Assembly (NCBI GenBank): GCA_018433595.1 | Contig: JAHDQY010000003.1 | Span: 62,001 to 126,000, forward strand | Length of the DNA stretch: 64,000 nt | Source: Synergistales bacterium | GTDB lineage: Bacteria > Synergistota > Synergistia > Synergistales > Aminithiophilaceae | Direction of reading: 5' to 3' | Shown here: positions 16,331 to 25,422 of the stretch, piece after piece | How the letters are laid out: every line of letters starts with the position of its first letter | Numbering within the stretch: position 1 is the stretch's first letter | Made by a program: the position numbers and the translations under genes | The notes under the pieces: model-generated | Seen by the model: the letters and a program-made list of their open reading frames with translations, nothing else | Databases searched by the model: none | What the model was told of the DNA's origin: nothing

Positions 16331-16367
16331 CAAAAAAGAGGGGAGGAGCTGAAAAGCCCTCTCCCCT
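16331..16367 (-). terminator. intrinsic terminator after the small exported protein gene
   Basis: On the minus strand AGGGGAGAGGGC pairs with GCTCCTCCCCT (one irregularity), followed by CTTTTTTG (16336-16331). Confidence 0.75.
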
Positions 16368-16383
16368 GCAGGTGCGTTTCCTT

Positions 16384-16791
16384 TCAGGTCGCTTCCCGGA
16401 TTCTGCGGGTCATCTCCGCCTTGATCGAGGTCTTTCTGCCCAGAAGCCGCTGCACTTCCCGGGCGCCGATGAGGGGGCCCCGATCGAGTGCGGCCTTGAT
16501 GCGCAGGTCGATCTTCCGAAGCTCGAGGGCCTGTTCGCGCAGCTGCTGCGATTCTTTCGGCCAGCTGGAGGTCAGGTCGCCCCCGAAGTCGCCGGCATCA
16601 GCGGTAACGGCCACAATCCCTGTGCGTTCAAAAGAGGAAGAACCGCGTAAAACGGACCGTTCGTTCTTTCTGGCGCCGATGACCTTTTCATCGGGCAGGG
16701 CGTTGGTTACCGTCGTGGCGAAGGAGGCCGAGCTGGGATCGGCCAGAGCCAACGCCAGCAGGGTCAAGAGAAGCAGAATGCGTCGATTCAA
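16384..16791 (-). CDS. hypothetical small exported protein
   Basis: About 135 residues. I use TTG 16791 as start because AAAGGGGGAT lies about 7 bases upstream and a signal peptide begins there (LNRRILLLLTLLALALA, cleavage near SASFA). An earlier in-frame start at 16863 would add a very basic extension before the signal. The mature part has no recognised domain; its C-terminal 70 residues are charged and probably helical. A terminator follows. Function unknown. Confidence 0.6.
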   Translation of the reverse strand: MNRRILLLLTLLALALADPSSASFATTVTNALPDEKVIGARKNERSVLRGSSSFERTGIVAVTADAGDFGGDLTSSWPKESQQLREQALELRKIDLRIKAALDRGPLIGAREVQRLLGRKTSIKAEMTRRIREAT

Positions 16792-16926
16792 AGGCGGTAT
16801 CCCCCTTTGGGCGATCTCGATGATCGTCTGAATTCTTCGCCTTCTTCCCCCGATCGGCACCATTGTAGCGCAGAAATCACTTTTTGTGTCTCCCTCAAAC
16901 GGCCTATTTTTCCGCGAGGGTCCAAG

Positions 16927-17880
16927 TCATCGAAATCGGCAGGCGACGAAATGGCCTCCGCCTCGGTCCTCCAGAGGGGGGCAGGTCTCGCCGCAGCCGC
17001 TGCGGGCCTGGGGGCAACGGCCGGCAAAGGGGCATCCTCCAGGAGGGTCGATGGGGCTGGGGACATCTCCTTCGAGGATGATGCGTCTTCGGTGACGCTC
17101 CTTGTCGGGGTCGGGGAGAGGTATGGCGGAAAGGAGCGCCTGAGTGTAGGGGTGGCGCGGGTTGGCGTAGAGGATGTCGCTGGGGGCGGTCTCGACGATT
17201 TTCCCGAGATACATGACGGCGACCCGGTCCGAGATGTAGCGGACCATGCCGAGGTCATGGGAGATGAAGAGGTATGTCAGGTCGAAGCGCTCCTGGAGAT
17301 CGACGAGGAGGTTGATGACCTGGGCCTGGATGGAGACGTCCAGGGCGGAAATCGGTTCGTCGCAGACGATGATGGAAGGGTTGACGGCCAGGGCGCGGGC
17401 GATTCCGATGCGCTGGCGCTGGCCTCCGGAAAACTCGTGAGCGTAGCGGTCGGCGTGGTCCTTTCCCAGTCCGACCAGGGCCAGCAGCTCGAAGACGCGG
17501 TCGGCTCTCTCCTTGCCGCGGTGAAGTCCGTGAATGTCGATCCCCTCGGCGATGATGTCGCTGACGGTCATGCGCGGATTGAGGGAGGCGTAGGGGTCCT
17601 GAAAGATCATCTGGGCCGACCGGATGAACTCCCTTTTTTGTACCCCCGTCAGGGTGGCCGTATCTTTCCCGCGGTAGCGCACCGTTCCCGATGTCGGTTC
17701 GTAGAGGCCGACCAGGGTGCGCCCCGCCGTCGACTTTCCGCAGCCTGATTCGCCGACGAGACCGAGCGTCTCTCCCTGCCGGAGGCTCAAGTCGATGCCG
17801 TCGACGGCTCTGAGCGTCCCCAGACCGGAAAGGGGAAAGTGTTTTTTCAGGCCCTCGGCCTGAAGGAGAAACTCGCTCAT
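16927..17880 (-). CDS. dppF: dipeptide/oligopeptide ABC transporter ATP-binding protein DppF/OppF
   Basis: A 317-residue ATPase of the peptide-importer type. Walker [10 protein letters not shown] is at about 42-50, Walker B is VCDEPISALD, the signature is FSGGQRQRIGIARAL, and a C-terminal Cys-rich oligopeptide/dipeptide domain (CPFAGRCPQ...CPPL) fits the possible Fe-S site of this subfamily. ATG 17880 overlaps the dppD stop by 4 bases, so the pair is translationally coupled. It is the last gene of the pepP-dppABCDF unit. Confidence 0.93.
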   Translation of the reverse strand: MSEFLLQAEGLKKHFPLSGLGTLRAVDGIDLSLRQGETLGLVGESGCGKSTAGRTLVGLYEPTSGTVRYRGKDTATLTGVQKREFIRSAQMIFQDPYASLNPRMTVSDIIAEGIDIHGLHRGKERADRVFELLALVGLGKDHADRYAHEFSGGQRQRIGIARALAVNPSIIVCDEPISALDVSIQAQVINLLVDLQERFDLTYLFISHDLGMVRYISDRVAVMYLGKIVETAPSDILYANPRHPYTQALLSAIPLPDPDKERHRRRIILEGDVPSPIDPPGGCPFAGRCPQARSGCGETCPPLEDRGGGHFVACRFR

Positions 17881-18920
17881 CGTGGCATCGCTCCTTCCAC
17901 GGCTCCCTGCCGGCGGATTCCCGCCATGGGGTGATGGAGCCAGCAGGAGGCGGTCTGTCCCTCTCCGACGGTCATGGGCGGGGGAGCGAGGGTGGCGCAG
18001 ATTTTCATCGCCCTCGTGCAGCGGGCAAAAAAGGCGCAGCCGGCCGGCGGAGAGAACAGGTCCGGCGGCGTTCCGGCTATGGCGGAAAGCTGCGTGGCCC
18101 GGGTGGCGTCGATTCGGGGTATGGAGCCGAGAAGGGCCCGGGTGTAGGGGTGGGAGGGGTTGTAAAAGATGGCGTCGCAGCTTCCCGTCTCGACGACCTG
18201 CCCGGCATAGAAGACGGCGATCCGGTCGGCCGTTTTGGCGACGACGCCGAGATCGTGGGTGATGAGAAGCAGCGTCATGCCCAGGCTCTTCTGAAGGTTT
18301 CTGATGATGTCGAGGATCTGGGCCTGGATGGTGACGTCCAGGGCCGTCGTGGGTTCGTCGGCGATGAGAAGGCTGGGGCGGCAGGCGATGGCCATGGCGA
18401 TGAGAACGCGCTGGCGCATTCCGCCGGAGAAGGCGTGGGGGTATTGGCCGTAACGGCGTTCCGCCTCGGGGATGCCGACAAGGCGAAGAACCTCGAGAGA
18501 GCGTTTCCGGCACTCCTCCCGGGAGATCTTTTCATGCTGGGCCAGAATCTCTTCGACCTGTCTCCCGACGGTCATGGTCGGATTGAGAGAGGTCATGGGG
18601 TCCTGAAAGATCATGCCGATCTCCCGTCCGCGGATGCGGTTCATGGCTCTTTCGGAGAGGTCGATCAGCTCGTTGCCCTTGAAAAGGATCGATCCGGACA
18701 TCCTGCCCGGCGGCATGGGGATCAGTTTCATGACGGCCATGGCCGTCACGCTCTTGCCGCATCCCGACTCGCCGACGATGGCCAGACACTCGCCGCCGTC
18801 CACGTGGAAGGAGATGTCTCGGACGGCCTGAACGGTGCCGCCGTAGGTGGCGAAGGAGACGCGGAGGTTGCGGAGTTCCAGGAGGCGCTTGTTTTCAGTC
18901 GTTTCGTTCATCAATCTCAT
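17877..18920 (-). CDS. dppD: dipeptide/oligopeptide ABC transporter ATP-binding protein DppD/OppD
   Basis: A 347-residue partner ATPase. Walker [10 protein letters not shown], signature [14 protein letters not shown], Walker [13 protein letters not shown], then the oligo_HPY C-terminal region with Cys residues ([14 protein letters not shown]). The start is either Met at 18920 or the Met at 18911; no strong ribosome-binding site is seen, as expected for a gene coupled to dppC 7 bases upstream. With DppF it energises peptide import through DppBC. Confidence 0.93.
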   Translation of the reverse strand: MRLMNETTENKRLLELRNLRVSFATYGGTVQAVRDISFHVDGGECLAIVGESGCGKSVTAMAVMKLIPMPPGRMSGSILFKGNELIDLSERAMNRIRGREIGMIFQDPMTSLNPTMTVGRQVEEILAQHEKISREECRKRSLEVLRLVGIPEAERRYGQYPHAFSGGMRQRVLIAMAIACRPSLLIADEPTTALDVTIQAQILDIIRNLQKSLGMTLLLITHDLGVVAKTADRIAVFYAGQVVETGSCDAIFYNPSHPYTRALLGSIPRIDATRATQLSAIAGTPPDLFSPPAGCAFFARCTRAMKICATLAPPPMTVGEGQTASCWLHHPMAGIRRQGAVEGAMPR

Positions 18921-18927
18921 CTTGAGA

Positions 18928-19857
18928 CTACCGCAGCTTGGGGTCGAGGGCGTCGCGCAGGCCGTCGCCGAAGAGGTTGAGCGAGAGCATGGTGATGCTG
19001 ATGACGACGGCGGGGATGAAGAGCTGGAAAGGGGCGACGCGGAAGTTCTGGGCGCCGTAGCGGGCCAGAAGGCCCCAGCTCGATTGAGGCGGCTGGATGC
19101 CGAGGCCGATGTAGCTCAGGAAGGCTTCGGTGAAAATGGCGTAGGGAACGGCCATGGTGAGGTCCGTGATGATCAGCCCCAGCGTGTTGGGGATCATGTG
19201 CCGGAAGACGATCCGAAAGTCCGAGGCTCCCAGCTTGCGCGCCGCCAGGACGTATTCCTGGTTTTTCAGGGCGAGCACCTGGCCCCGGACGAGGCGGGCC
19301 GATTTGATCCATCCGATGATGACCATGGCGAGGACGATGGACTGCATGCCCGGCTTGAGCACGACCATGAGGAGGATGGCGACGATCATGTAGGGAATGG
19401 CGTACAGGACGTCGATGATTCTCATGAGGATCATGTCGGTCTTCCCCCCCACATAGCCGGCGAGGCCTCCGATGACGACGCCGATGCAGGAATTGATGAG
19501 GGCCGCCGCGAAGCCGATCAGGAGGGAGGCTCGCGCTCCCATCCAGGTTCGGGCCCAGAGGTCTCTTCCCAGCGAGTCGGTGCCGAACCAGTGGTTCCTG
19601 TCGGGAGGCATGTCAATGCAGGAGGCGTCTGTGGCCGAATAGCTGTAGGGAACGAGGGCGGGTCCGACGGCGGCCAGCAGGGCACAGCAGATGATGGCGA
19701 TCATCGATGCCGTGGCGACGCGGTTTTTACGGAGTTTCTGCCAGGCATCCTGCCAGAAGGTCAGGCTGGGCCGGCAGAGGGCTTCCCGTGCGTCGGCGTC
19801 GGCGACGGCGGGTTCGAAGAGTTCCGGTGAAAGTGTCTCCGGAGCGTGAAGCGTCAT
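18928..19857 (-). CDS. dppC: dipeptide/oligopeptide ABC transporter permease DppC/OppC
   Basis: A 309-residue permease with an N-terminal OppC_N segment, the GTDSLGRDLWAR motif near residue 90 typical of OppC proteins, and the EAA loop around AARKLGASDFRIVFRHMIPN. About six membrane helices. It starts 2 bases after the dppB stop. Confidence 0.94.
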   Translation of the reverse strand: MTLHAPETLSPELFEPAVADADAREALCRPSLTFWQDAWQKLRKNRVATASMIAIICCALLAAVGPALVPYSYSATDASCIDMPPDRNHWFGTDSLGRDLWARTWMGARASLLIGFAAALINSCIGVVIGGLAGYVGGKTDMILMRIIDVLYAIPYMIVAILLMVVLKPGMQSIVLAMVIIGWIKSARLVRGQVLALKNQEYVLAARKLGASDFRIVFRHMIPNTLGLIITDLTMAVPYAIFTEAFLSYIGLGIQPPQSSWGLLARYGAQNFRVAPFQLFIPAVVISITMLSLNLFGDGLRDALDPKLR

Positions 19858-19859
19858 TA

Positions 19860-20789
19860 TCAGCGCCTCCTTCCATCTGCAAGGGTGATTCGGGGGTCGA
19901 TAAGGCCGTAGAGGATATCGACGATGAAGTTGGCGGCGATGAGAAAGATGCCGTAAAAGGCCGTCAGGCCCAGAATGATGGTGTAGTCCAGGTTCTGGAC
20001 TCCCAGAACGTAAAACTTACCCATGCCGGGAATGGCGTAGATCGATTCGATGACGAAGGTCCCCGTCAGGATCGCCGCCGTGATCGGGCCGAGCACGGTA
20101 ACGACGGGAAGGATGGCGTTGCGGATCTGATGACGCCAGACGATCTTGAAGGTCGGGAGCCCCTTGGCCCGGGCCGTGCGGACGTAGTCCTGACCTGTCA
20201 CTTCGAGCATGCTCGTCCTCATGATGCGAGAGACGAGGGCCAGCGTGTAGAAGCTCAGAGCCAGGGTGGGGAGCACCGTGTGCCGGAAGCTCCGCCAGAG
20301 CGCTACGGGGAACCAGCCCAGCTTGAGGCCGAAAAAGTACTGGAGCAGCGATCCCGTTATGAAGTCCGGGAGGGAGATTCCTGCGATGGCAATGAAAATG
20401 CAGAGGTATTCCAGGGGGCGTCCCCGGTTGAGAGCGGCGACGACGCCCAGCCCTATTCCGACGAGAGAGGCGAAGAGGATCGTTCGGATTCCCAGGTCGG
20501 CCGAGTAGGGAAAGGAGTCGGCGATGACTTTGCCGACGGGCATGTTCTGGTACTTGATCGAAAAGCCCAGATCGCCCCTGAGGAGGTTGCCGATGTAGCG
20601 GAGGTACTGAAGGTGAAGCGGCTGGTCGAAGCCGTAGTAGGCCTCGAGGTTGGCCCGTATGTCCGGCGTCAGCTTGTCGCTGGAGAAGGGGTCTCCCGGG
20701 AGAAGACGGACGAGAATGAAGACGACCGTCACGAGCAGCCAGACGGTGATGACGGAGATCAGGAGCCGTTTGAGAATGTAGCGGGCCAA
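19860..20789 (-). CDS. dppB: dipeptide/oligopeptide ABC transporter permease DppB/OppB
   Basis: A 309-residue permease beginning MARYILKRLLISVITVWLL, the usual OppB start, with GDPFSSDKLTP in the first periplasmic loop and the EAA loop TARAKGLPTFKIVWRHQIRN. It follows the receptor gene after an intercistronic hairpin. With DppC it forms the membrane channel. Confidence 0.94.
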   Translation of the reverse strand: MARYILKRLLISVITVWLLVTVVFILVRLLPGDPFSSDKLTPDIRANLEAYYGFDQPLHLQYLRYIGNLLRGDLGFSIKYQNMPVGKVIADSFPYSADLGIRTILFASLVGIGLGVVAALNRGRPLEYLCIFIAIAGISLPDFITGSLLQYFFGLKLGWFPVALWRSFRHTVLPTLALSFYTLALVSRIMRTSMLEVTGQDYVRTARAKGLPTFKIVWRHQIRNAILPVVTVLGPITAAILTGTFVIESIYAIPGMGKFYVLGVQNLDYTIILGLTAFYGIFLIAANFIVDILYGLIDPRITLADGRRR

Positions 20790-20818
20790 AGCGAGTTCCC
20801 TCCTTCCGGATGGGAGAG

Positions 20819-20853
20819 CGTCGTTCGCGCCCCTTGAAGGGGCGCGAACGACG
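20819..20853 (-). terminator. intercistronic hairpin between dppA and dppB
   Basis: A 17-bp near-perfect inverted repeat (20819-20835 with 20837-20853) and no T tract. The position, between receptor and permease, suggests mRNA stabilisation or partial termination that yields more receptor, as at 12168-12200. Confidence 0.7.
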
Positions 20854-20870
20854 GAGGTCCGGGTCAGCCG

Positions 20871-22493
20871 TTACTGATCGACGGTGGCGAAGCGGAAGTC
20901 CAGGTCGGCGCCGACGAAGGGGCGGACGATTCCCTTGACTCCCGGCTGGGTCATCCAGGCTCTGCGTCGGAGCTGGAGAGGGATCATGGGAGCCTCTTCG
21001 AGGAGGATCTTTTCCGCCTCGAAGAGCAGATCAAGCCGCTTGCGGTGATCCGTCTCCCTCCTTGAGGAGGCGACGAGTTCGTCGAAGGTCTTGTTTCCCC
21101 ATCCGCTGGTATTGTGGCTGACGTCGCTTCCCCAGATCTCGACGTAGGTCAGAGGGTCGTCGAAGTCGGGGCCCCATCCAGAATAGACGAGGTCGTAGTC
21201 GGCCTGGCCTTCCATGAGGTAGCGCTGCTTGCGTGTCACGAGCTGGACGTTGAATTTGATCCCGAGAGTCCTCTGAATCTGATCCTGCAGGGCCTCGGCC
21301 ATGAGGCGGCACTCCTCCTGGTCCTGGATGAGGTAGGTGACGGAGATCTTCCCGGCGTCGTCGATGGCGAGGCGTTCCATGGCCGTCTTCAGGTGCGCCC
21401 GGGCTTTCTCCGGATCGGCCTTCTCCGTGTAGAACTCCAGGGGATACTCCTCGGCGTAGTGTTTTTCCACGCCGGCCACCATGGGCAGGACGTAGCGGAG
21501 ATTGGGAATGTAGAGGCCTTTCGTGGCGATTTTGAGGTACTCGCCGCGGTCGATGGCCCAGGCCAGAGCCTTGCGGAAATCCTTATCGGCGAGCCAGGGC
21601 TTTTCGGGGTTGGGGCGGACGTTGACCTTGATCCAGTCGTCGGCTCCCGTCAGGGAGACCTGGGCCTTGCCGGTCGCGGCGTAATTGGCGTAGAGGTTGG
21701 CGGGGATGTCGACCATATCGATCTCTCCGCTCTCATAGAGGCTCAGGGCCGTGTTCTGTTCATAGACCTGATGGATGGTGACCCGATCGAGCTGAACGGT
21801 CTCGCTGTCCCAGTAGAGAGGGTTTTTCTCCAGGACCATGACCTGTTCGAGTTTCCACTCCTTGAGGGTGAAGGGGCCGTTGTAGACCATCCGATCCGCC
21901 GTCGTGGCGAAGGCATCCTTTTCCTTTTCGATCACATCCTGTCTGGAGGGGAGAAAGCACATGAGCTGCAGGTAGCCCAAAAGATAATCCATGGGCTCTT
22001 CAAGACGGATCTCGAAGGTCTTTTCGTCCAGGGCCTTGGCTCCGATCAGCTTGGGGTCGGTGATCTCCCCCTTGTTGAAGGCCTTGCCGTTGACGATGCC
22101 ATAAGCGGCGAAGGCGTACTCGGCTGCCGTGGCGGGATCGAGAAGACGGCGCAGGGAATACTCGAAGTCATAGGCCGTCACGGGCTTCCCGTCGCTCCAT
22201 TTGGCGTCGCGGAGATGAAAGGTGTAGACGAGCCCGTCAGGTGAAATCTCCCAGCTTTCCGCCATGCCGGGGAGGACCTTGCCGTCGTGGACGCGGACGA
22301 GTCCTTCGAGGACGTGGATGGCGATGACCATGGAGGGGATGGAGTTGGCCTTCTGCGGATCCAGGCCGGGGACTTCGTAACCCATGGAGAAGGTGAACTC
22401 CCGTGCCTTGGCCGGGGCCGAACCGGCAAGGGCGAAGGAGGTGACGAGAGCGACAAGGAGTATGGCAAGGCCCTTTTTCGATGATATTTTCAC
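20871..22493 (-). CDS. dppA: peptide ABC transporter substrate-binding protein (DppA/OppA, SBP family 5)
   Basis: A family 5 extracellular receptor of about 540 residues. I choose GTG 22493 because GGAAGGAG lies 9 bases upstream and the signal peptide begins there (VKISSKKGLAILLVALVTS, cleavage near APAKA); a longer GTG at 22520 has no ribosome-binding site. Family features include PGLDPQKANS, VYTFHLRDAKWSDGKPVTAYDF and WGPDFDDPLTY. It binds peptides in the periplasm for DppBCDF. Confidence 0.93.
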   Translation of the reverse strand: MKISSKKGLAILLVALVTSFALAGSAPAKAREFTFSMGYEVPGLDPQKANSIPSMVIAIHVLEGLVRVHDGKVLPGMAESWEISPDGLVYTFHLRDAKWSDGKPVTAYDFEYSLRRLLDPATAAEYAFAAYGIVNGKAFNKGEITDPKLIGAKALDEKTFEIRLEEPMDYLLGYLQLMCFLPSRQDVIEKEKDAFATTADRMVYNGPFTLKEWKLEQVMVLEKNPLYWDSETVQLDRVTIHQVYEQNTALSLYESGEIDMVDIPANLYANYAATGKAQVSLTGADDWIKVNVRPNPEKPWLADKDFRKALAWAIDRGEYLKIATKGLYIPNLRYVLPMVAGVEKHYAEEYPLEFYTEKADPEKARAHLKTAMERLAIDDAGKISVTYLIQDQEECRLMAEALQDQIQRTLGIKFNVQLVTRKQRYLMEGQADYDLVYSGWGPDFDDPLTYVEIWGSDVSHNTSGWGNKTFDELVASSRRETDHRKRLDLLFEAEKILLEEAPMIPLQLRRRAWMTQPGVKGIVRPFVGADLDFRFATVDQ

Positions 22494-22559
22494 TGGTGAC
22501 CGCTCCTTCCGTTGTTTCACATCCCGGGGGGTTGCTCCGGATCGAGAAAGTGGACCGGC

Positions 22560-23639
22560 TTAGAGGAGTTCCAGCAGCTCTTTCGGCGTTTTTGTGAGAA
22601 GCTCCACCCCCTCGTCTTCGACGAGGAGAGAATCCTCGATCCGTATCCCTCCCCACCCTTTCAGGTAGATGCCCGGCTCGACGGTGACGACGCAGCCTTT
22701 TTCCAGGCGTCTTTCGCAGCGGGAGTTCATGAAGGGCTCTTCGTGAATATCGAGGCCGACGCCGTGGCCAAGGCCGTGGGAGAAGGCGTCGCCCAGCCCG
22801 GCTGAAACGATCACCTCTCGGGCGGCCTGGTCCACATCCTTGCCCAGACGGCCCGGCCTGATGGCCGATATCCCGGCTTGCTGAGCCTCCAGCACGAGCT
22901 GATATCTCTCCTTCTGCTTTTTTGTCGCCCTGCCCAGGACGACCGTTCGGGTCATGTCGGAGCGGTAGCCGTCGCAGAGGGCCCCGAAATCGAAGGTGAT
23001 CAGATCTCCTTTCTCCAGGCGGCGGCGGGATGGGACGGCGTGAGGCATGGAGCCGTTGGGTCCTGAAGCGACGATGACGTCGAAGGCCTTGCCGTCGGCT
23101 CCGAGGCGCTCCATTTCGTAGGCCAGGTCCCGTGCCAGATCGCGTTCCGCCGCGCCGGGCACGATTCGCGGAAGAAGGGCGGCAAAGGCCCTGTCGGCGA
23201 TTTCAGCCGCTTTCCGGATGGAGGCCGCTTCTCTGTCGTCCTTGACGTAACGCAGCGTCTCGACGCCCTTTTCGGCGGGGACGAAGGCCACGTCTCCGAG
23301 CGCCTCGGCGATCTCTCGATAGAGGCTGTAGCAGACGAAGGCGGGCTCGAACCCGATGCTGCGCAGCCCCGTTTTTCCGGCCAGATCGGATATCGTCGCG
23401 CCCAGGGGAGGGAAGGGGTCCCGCCACCGCACGACGTCGAAGTCGGGACATTCTCTGGAGGCTTGCTCCGTGTAGCGGGAATCGGTGATGAAGAAAGCCT
23501 CTTTTCCCGTGATGAGGCCGTAAGAATCGGCTCCGGTGAAACCGGAGAGATAACGGAGGTTCGTCGGGCGGAGAATGAAGAGCCCTTCGCCCTCTTCCAG
23601 GGCGGCCTCTCTCCGCAGCCGCTGCAGACGATCGTTCAT
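22560..23639 (-). CDS. M24 family Xaa-Pro aminopeptidase/dipeptidase
   Basis: About 359 residues: an N-terminal creatinase-like domain (LRYLSGFTGADSYGLIT) and a C-terminal pita-bread peptidase. Metal ligands are visible in FDFGALCDGYRSDMTRT, GHGVGLDIHEEP and VVTVEPGIYL. It removes N-terminal residues preceding proline or splits Xaa-Pro dipeptides in the cytoplasm. ATG 23639 is preferred over 23657 because GAGG lies 8 bases before it. It is the first gene of the peptide-import operon, so imported Pro peptides would be cleaved at once. Confidence 0.9.
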   Translation of the reverse strand: MNDRLQRLRREAALEEGEGLFILRPTNLRYLSGFTGADSYGLITGKEAFFITDSRYTEQASRECPDFDVVRWRDPFPPLGATISDLAGKTGLRSIGFEPAFVCYSLYREIAEALGDVAFVPAEKGVETLRYVKDDREAASIRKAAEIADRAFAALLPRIVPGAAERDLARDLAYEMERLGADGKAFDVIVASGPNGSMPHAVPSRRRLEKGDLITFDFGALCDGYRSDMTRTVVLGRATKKQKERYQLVLEAQQAGISAIRPGRLGKDVDQAAREVIVSAGLGDAFSHGLGHGVGLDIHEEPFMNSRCERRLEKGCVVTVEPGIYLKGWGGIRIEDSLLVEDEGVELLTKTPKELLELL

Positions 23640-23708
23640 TTCGTCGCCTCGATTCATTTTGTTTTTATGTATGCTGATATATGAAGTTTCAGGGGAACTG
23701 GTCTATGA

Positions 23709-23735
23709 ATTATCACGAGCTTCAGTGTTTGTCAA
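23709..23735 (-). promoter_or_regulatory. candidate promoter of the M24 peptidase-dppABCDF operon
   Basis: On the minus strand TTGACA (23735-23730) is followed after 15 bases by GATAAT (23714-23709), within an A+T-rich gap. The spacing is short; TAATTC, two bases later, is an alternative -10. Confidence 0.55.
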
Positions 23736-23777
23736 ATATTAAAAACGGGCCTTGGGGTTTGGGGTGAAAAAGGAGGG

Positions 23778-24683
23778 TTAATTCTTTCTCTTCCGGTTCC
23801 AGAGGAGAATGACGGAGCCGACGATGACGAGCCCTCCCAGGACGGCCTGGAGGGAGATGGACTCGCCCGCGAGAAGGCGGCCGAGGACGAGGGCGACCAG
23901 GGGGTTGACGAAGGTGTAGGTGCCGACGAGGGTGGGGCTTTGGATGCGGATGAGCCAGTTGTAGGCCGAGAAGGCGATGAAGGAGCCGAAGACGATGAGA
24001 TAGGAGACGGCCAGCAGGGATTTGGCCGTTACCGATGCGGGATCGAATTCCTGCGTTTCACCAAAGAGGAGGCTCATGGTCAGGAGGAGGATGCCGCCGG
24101 TGGACATGGCGATGCCCGAGGACTGAACGTTAGACGGAGGCGAGGGGAGACGGCGGGTCAGCAGCGAGCCGAAGGCCCAGAGAAAGGGGCCCGATAGGGC
24201 GACGGCCAGTCCCTTGGGGTGGAAGGCCGGGGAGAGGGCGGTTCCGTGGCGGGAAAAGACGAGAAAGGCGACGCCGCAGAGGCCGAGGAGGACGGCGGCC
24301 AGTTCGCGGAGCCCGTTTTTCTCCTGCCGGATCCAGACGGCGTCGAGGAGGACGAACCAGAGGGGGACCGTCGCCTGAAGGAGGGCGATGACGCCGGAAG
24401 GGACGAACTGGCTGGCCCAGGAGACGCAGCCGTTCGTTCCGGCCAGGAGAAGGGCGCCGAAGAGGGCCGGCCCGAGCCATTGTTTTCGGGGAGGAAGGGA
24501 ATTGCCCTTGAAGGCCGCCCAGGCCATCATCGTCGTCCCCGCGATGAAAAAGCGGGTGCCGGCCCCCATGAAGGGGGGAACGGTCTCGACCATGAAGCGG
24601 ATGGCGAGGTAGGTCGATCCCCAGATCAGATAGAGCGACAGAAAGGCAAGAAGGATCTTGGCGTTCCAGTCTCCCTTTCCCAA
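23778..24683 (-). CDS. EamA/DMT family transporter
   Basis: About 301 residues with ten predicted membrane helices in two EamA repeats (LYLIWGSTYLAIRFMVE in repeat 1, FGSFIAFSAYNWLIR in repeat 2). TTG 24683 is chosen as start because GGAGG lies about 10 bases upstream and family members begin just before the first helix. Drug/metabolite exporter superfamily; substrate not determinable. Confidence 0.83.
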   Translation of the reverse strand: MGKGDWNAKILLAFLSLYLIWGSTYLAIRFMVETVPPFMGAGTRFFIAGTTMMAWAAFKGNSLPPRKQWLGPALFGALLLAGTNGCVSWASQFVPSGVIALLQATVPLWFVLLDAVWIRQEKNGLRELAAVLLGLCGVAFLVFSRHGTALSPAFHPKGLAVALSGPFLWAFGSLLTRRLPSPPSNVQSSGIAMSTGGILLLTMSLLFGETQEFDPASVTAKSLLAVSYLIVFGSFIAFSAYNWLIRIQSPTLVGTYTFVNPLVALVLGRLLAGESISLQAVLGGLVIVGSVILLWNRKRKN

Positions 24684-24742
24684 CGGTTTCGTCCCTCCTT
24701 TTGGCGGATAGGCCTTCTGCTCCACTATAGCCGGAGGACGGC

Positions 24743-24783
24743 AAAAAAGGACTCCCCGCGTCGTATGCGGGAAGTCCTTTTTT
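24743..24783 (-). terminator. bidirectional intrinsic terminator after rubrerythrin
   Basis: AGGACTCCCCGC pairs with GCGGGAAGTCCT (one mismatch) and is flanked by A6 and T6 runs, so it works in both directions. It closes the rubrerythrin transcript. Confidence 0.9.
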
Positions 24784-24793
24784 CGCTGAAGGC

Positions 24794-25348
24794 CTAGAAA
24801 CGCTCGTAACGATCCTTGCCCATGCCACAGACGGGGCACTTGTCAGGGGCTCCGTCGAGGACGGTGTGGCCGCAGAGAGGGCAGACGTAGATGCCTTCGA
24901 GCTCGATGTCCCTGCCCTCGAGGACGGCAGCACGGGCCTTGCGGAAGAGCTCGGCGTGCTGCTTTTCGGCGGCCAGCGCGAAGGAGAAGGTGCGGACGGC
25001 CTCCTTTTCACCCTGGGCCTCGGCGACGGCGATGTAGGCGGGATACATCTGGTCGACTTCGTGATCCTCGCCCATGGCCGCTCCCTCCAGGTTCTCGGCC
25101 GTCGACCTGAGCCCGAAGACGGCGCCGGCCGTGACGGCCATGTCGGCGATGTCACCGCCGAGGACGCGGAAATGTCCCTTGGCATGCACCCATTCAGCCT
25201 GGGAGACGGCCCGGAAGAGGCGGGCCACGTTGAGTTTGCCCTCTTTTTCGGCTGTTTCGGCCCAGACGAGGTAGCGCATGTGGGCCATGCTTTCGCCGCC
25301 GAAGGCGGAGCGGAGGAATTCGGCGGTCATGGCGTTCTTGACAGGCAT
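24794..25348 (-). CDS. rbr: rubrerythrin
   Basis: A 184-residue non-heme di-iron protein. The N-terminal ferritin-like four-helix domain supplies Glu/His ligands (ESMAHMRY, AEWVHAKGH, EDHEVDQMYP, EKQHAELF). The C-terminal rubredoxin-like knuckles CPLCG and CPVCG bind one iron. It reduces hydrogen peroxide in anaerobes. ATG follows GAAGGAGG. It is monocistronic, with promoter at 25392-25420 and terminator at 24743-24783. Confidence 0.95.
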   Translation of the reverse strand: MPVKNAMTAEFLRSAFGGESMAHMRYLVWAETAEKEGKLNVARLFRAVSQAEWVHAKGHFRVLGGDIADMAVTAGAVFGLRSTAENLEGAAMGEDHEVDQMYPAYIAVAEAQGEKEAVRTFSFALAAEKQHAELFRKARAAVLEGRDIELEGIYVCPLCGHTVLDGAPDKCPVCGMGKDRYERF

Positions 25349-25391
25349 GAAAGAACCTCCTTCAGGTGTGTTGTGGCGCTAAGTTGAAATC

Positions 25392-25420
25392 ATTATAGCA
25401 AAGAGAAGGGCGCCTGTCGC
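25392..25420 (-). promoter_or_regulatory. promoter of rubrerythrin
   Basis: On the minus strand a perfect -10 TATAAT (25397-25392) with GCGACA (25420-25415) 17 bases upstream. It begins directly after the stop of the UPF0182 gene at 25423. Confidence 0.65.
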
Positions 25421-25422
25421 GG

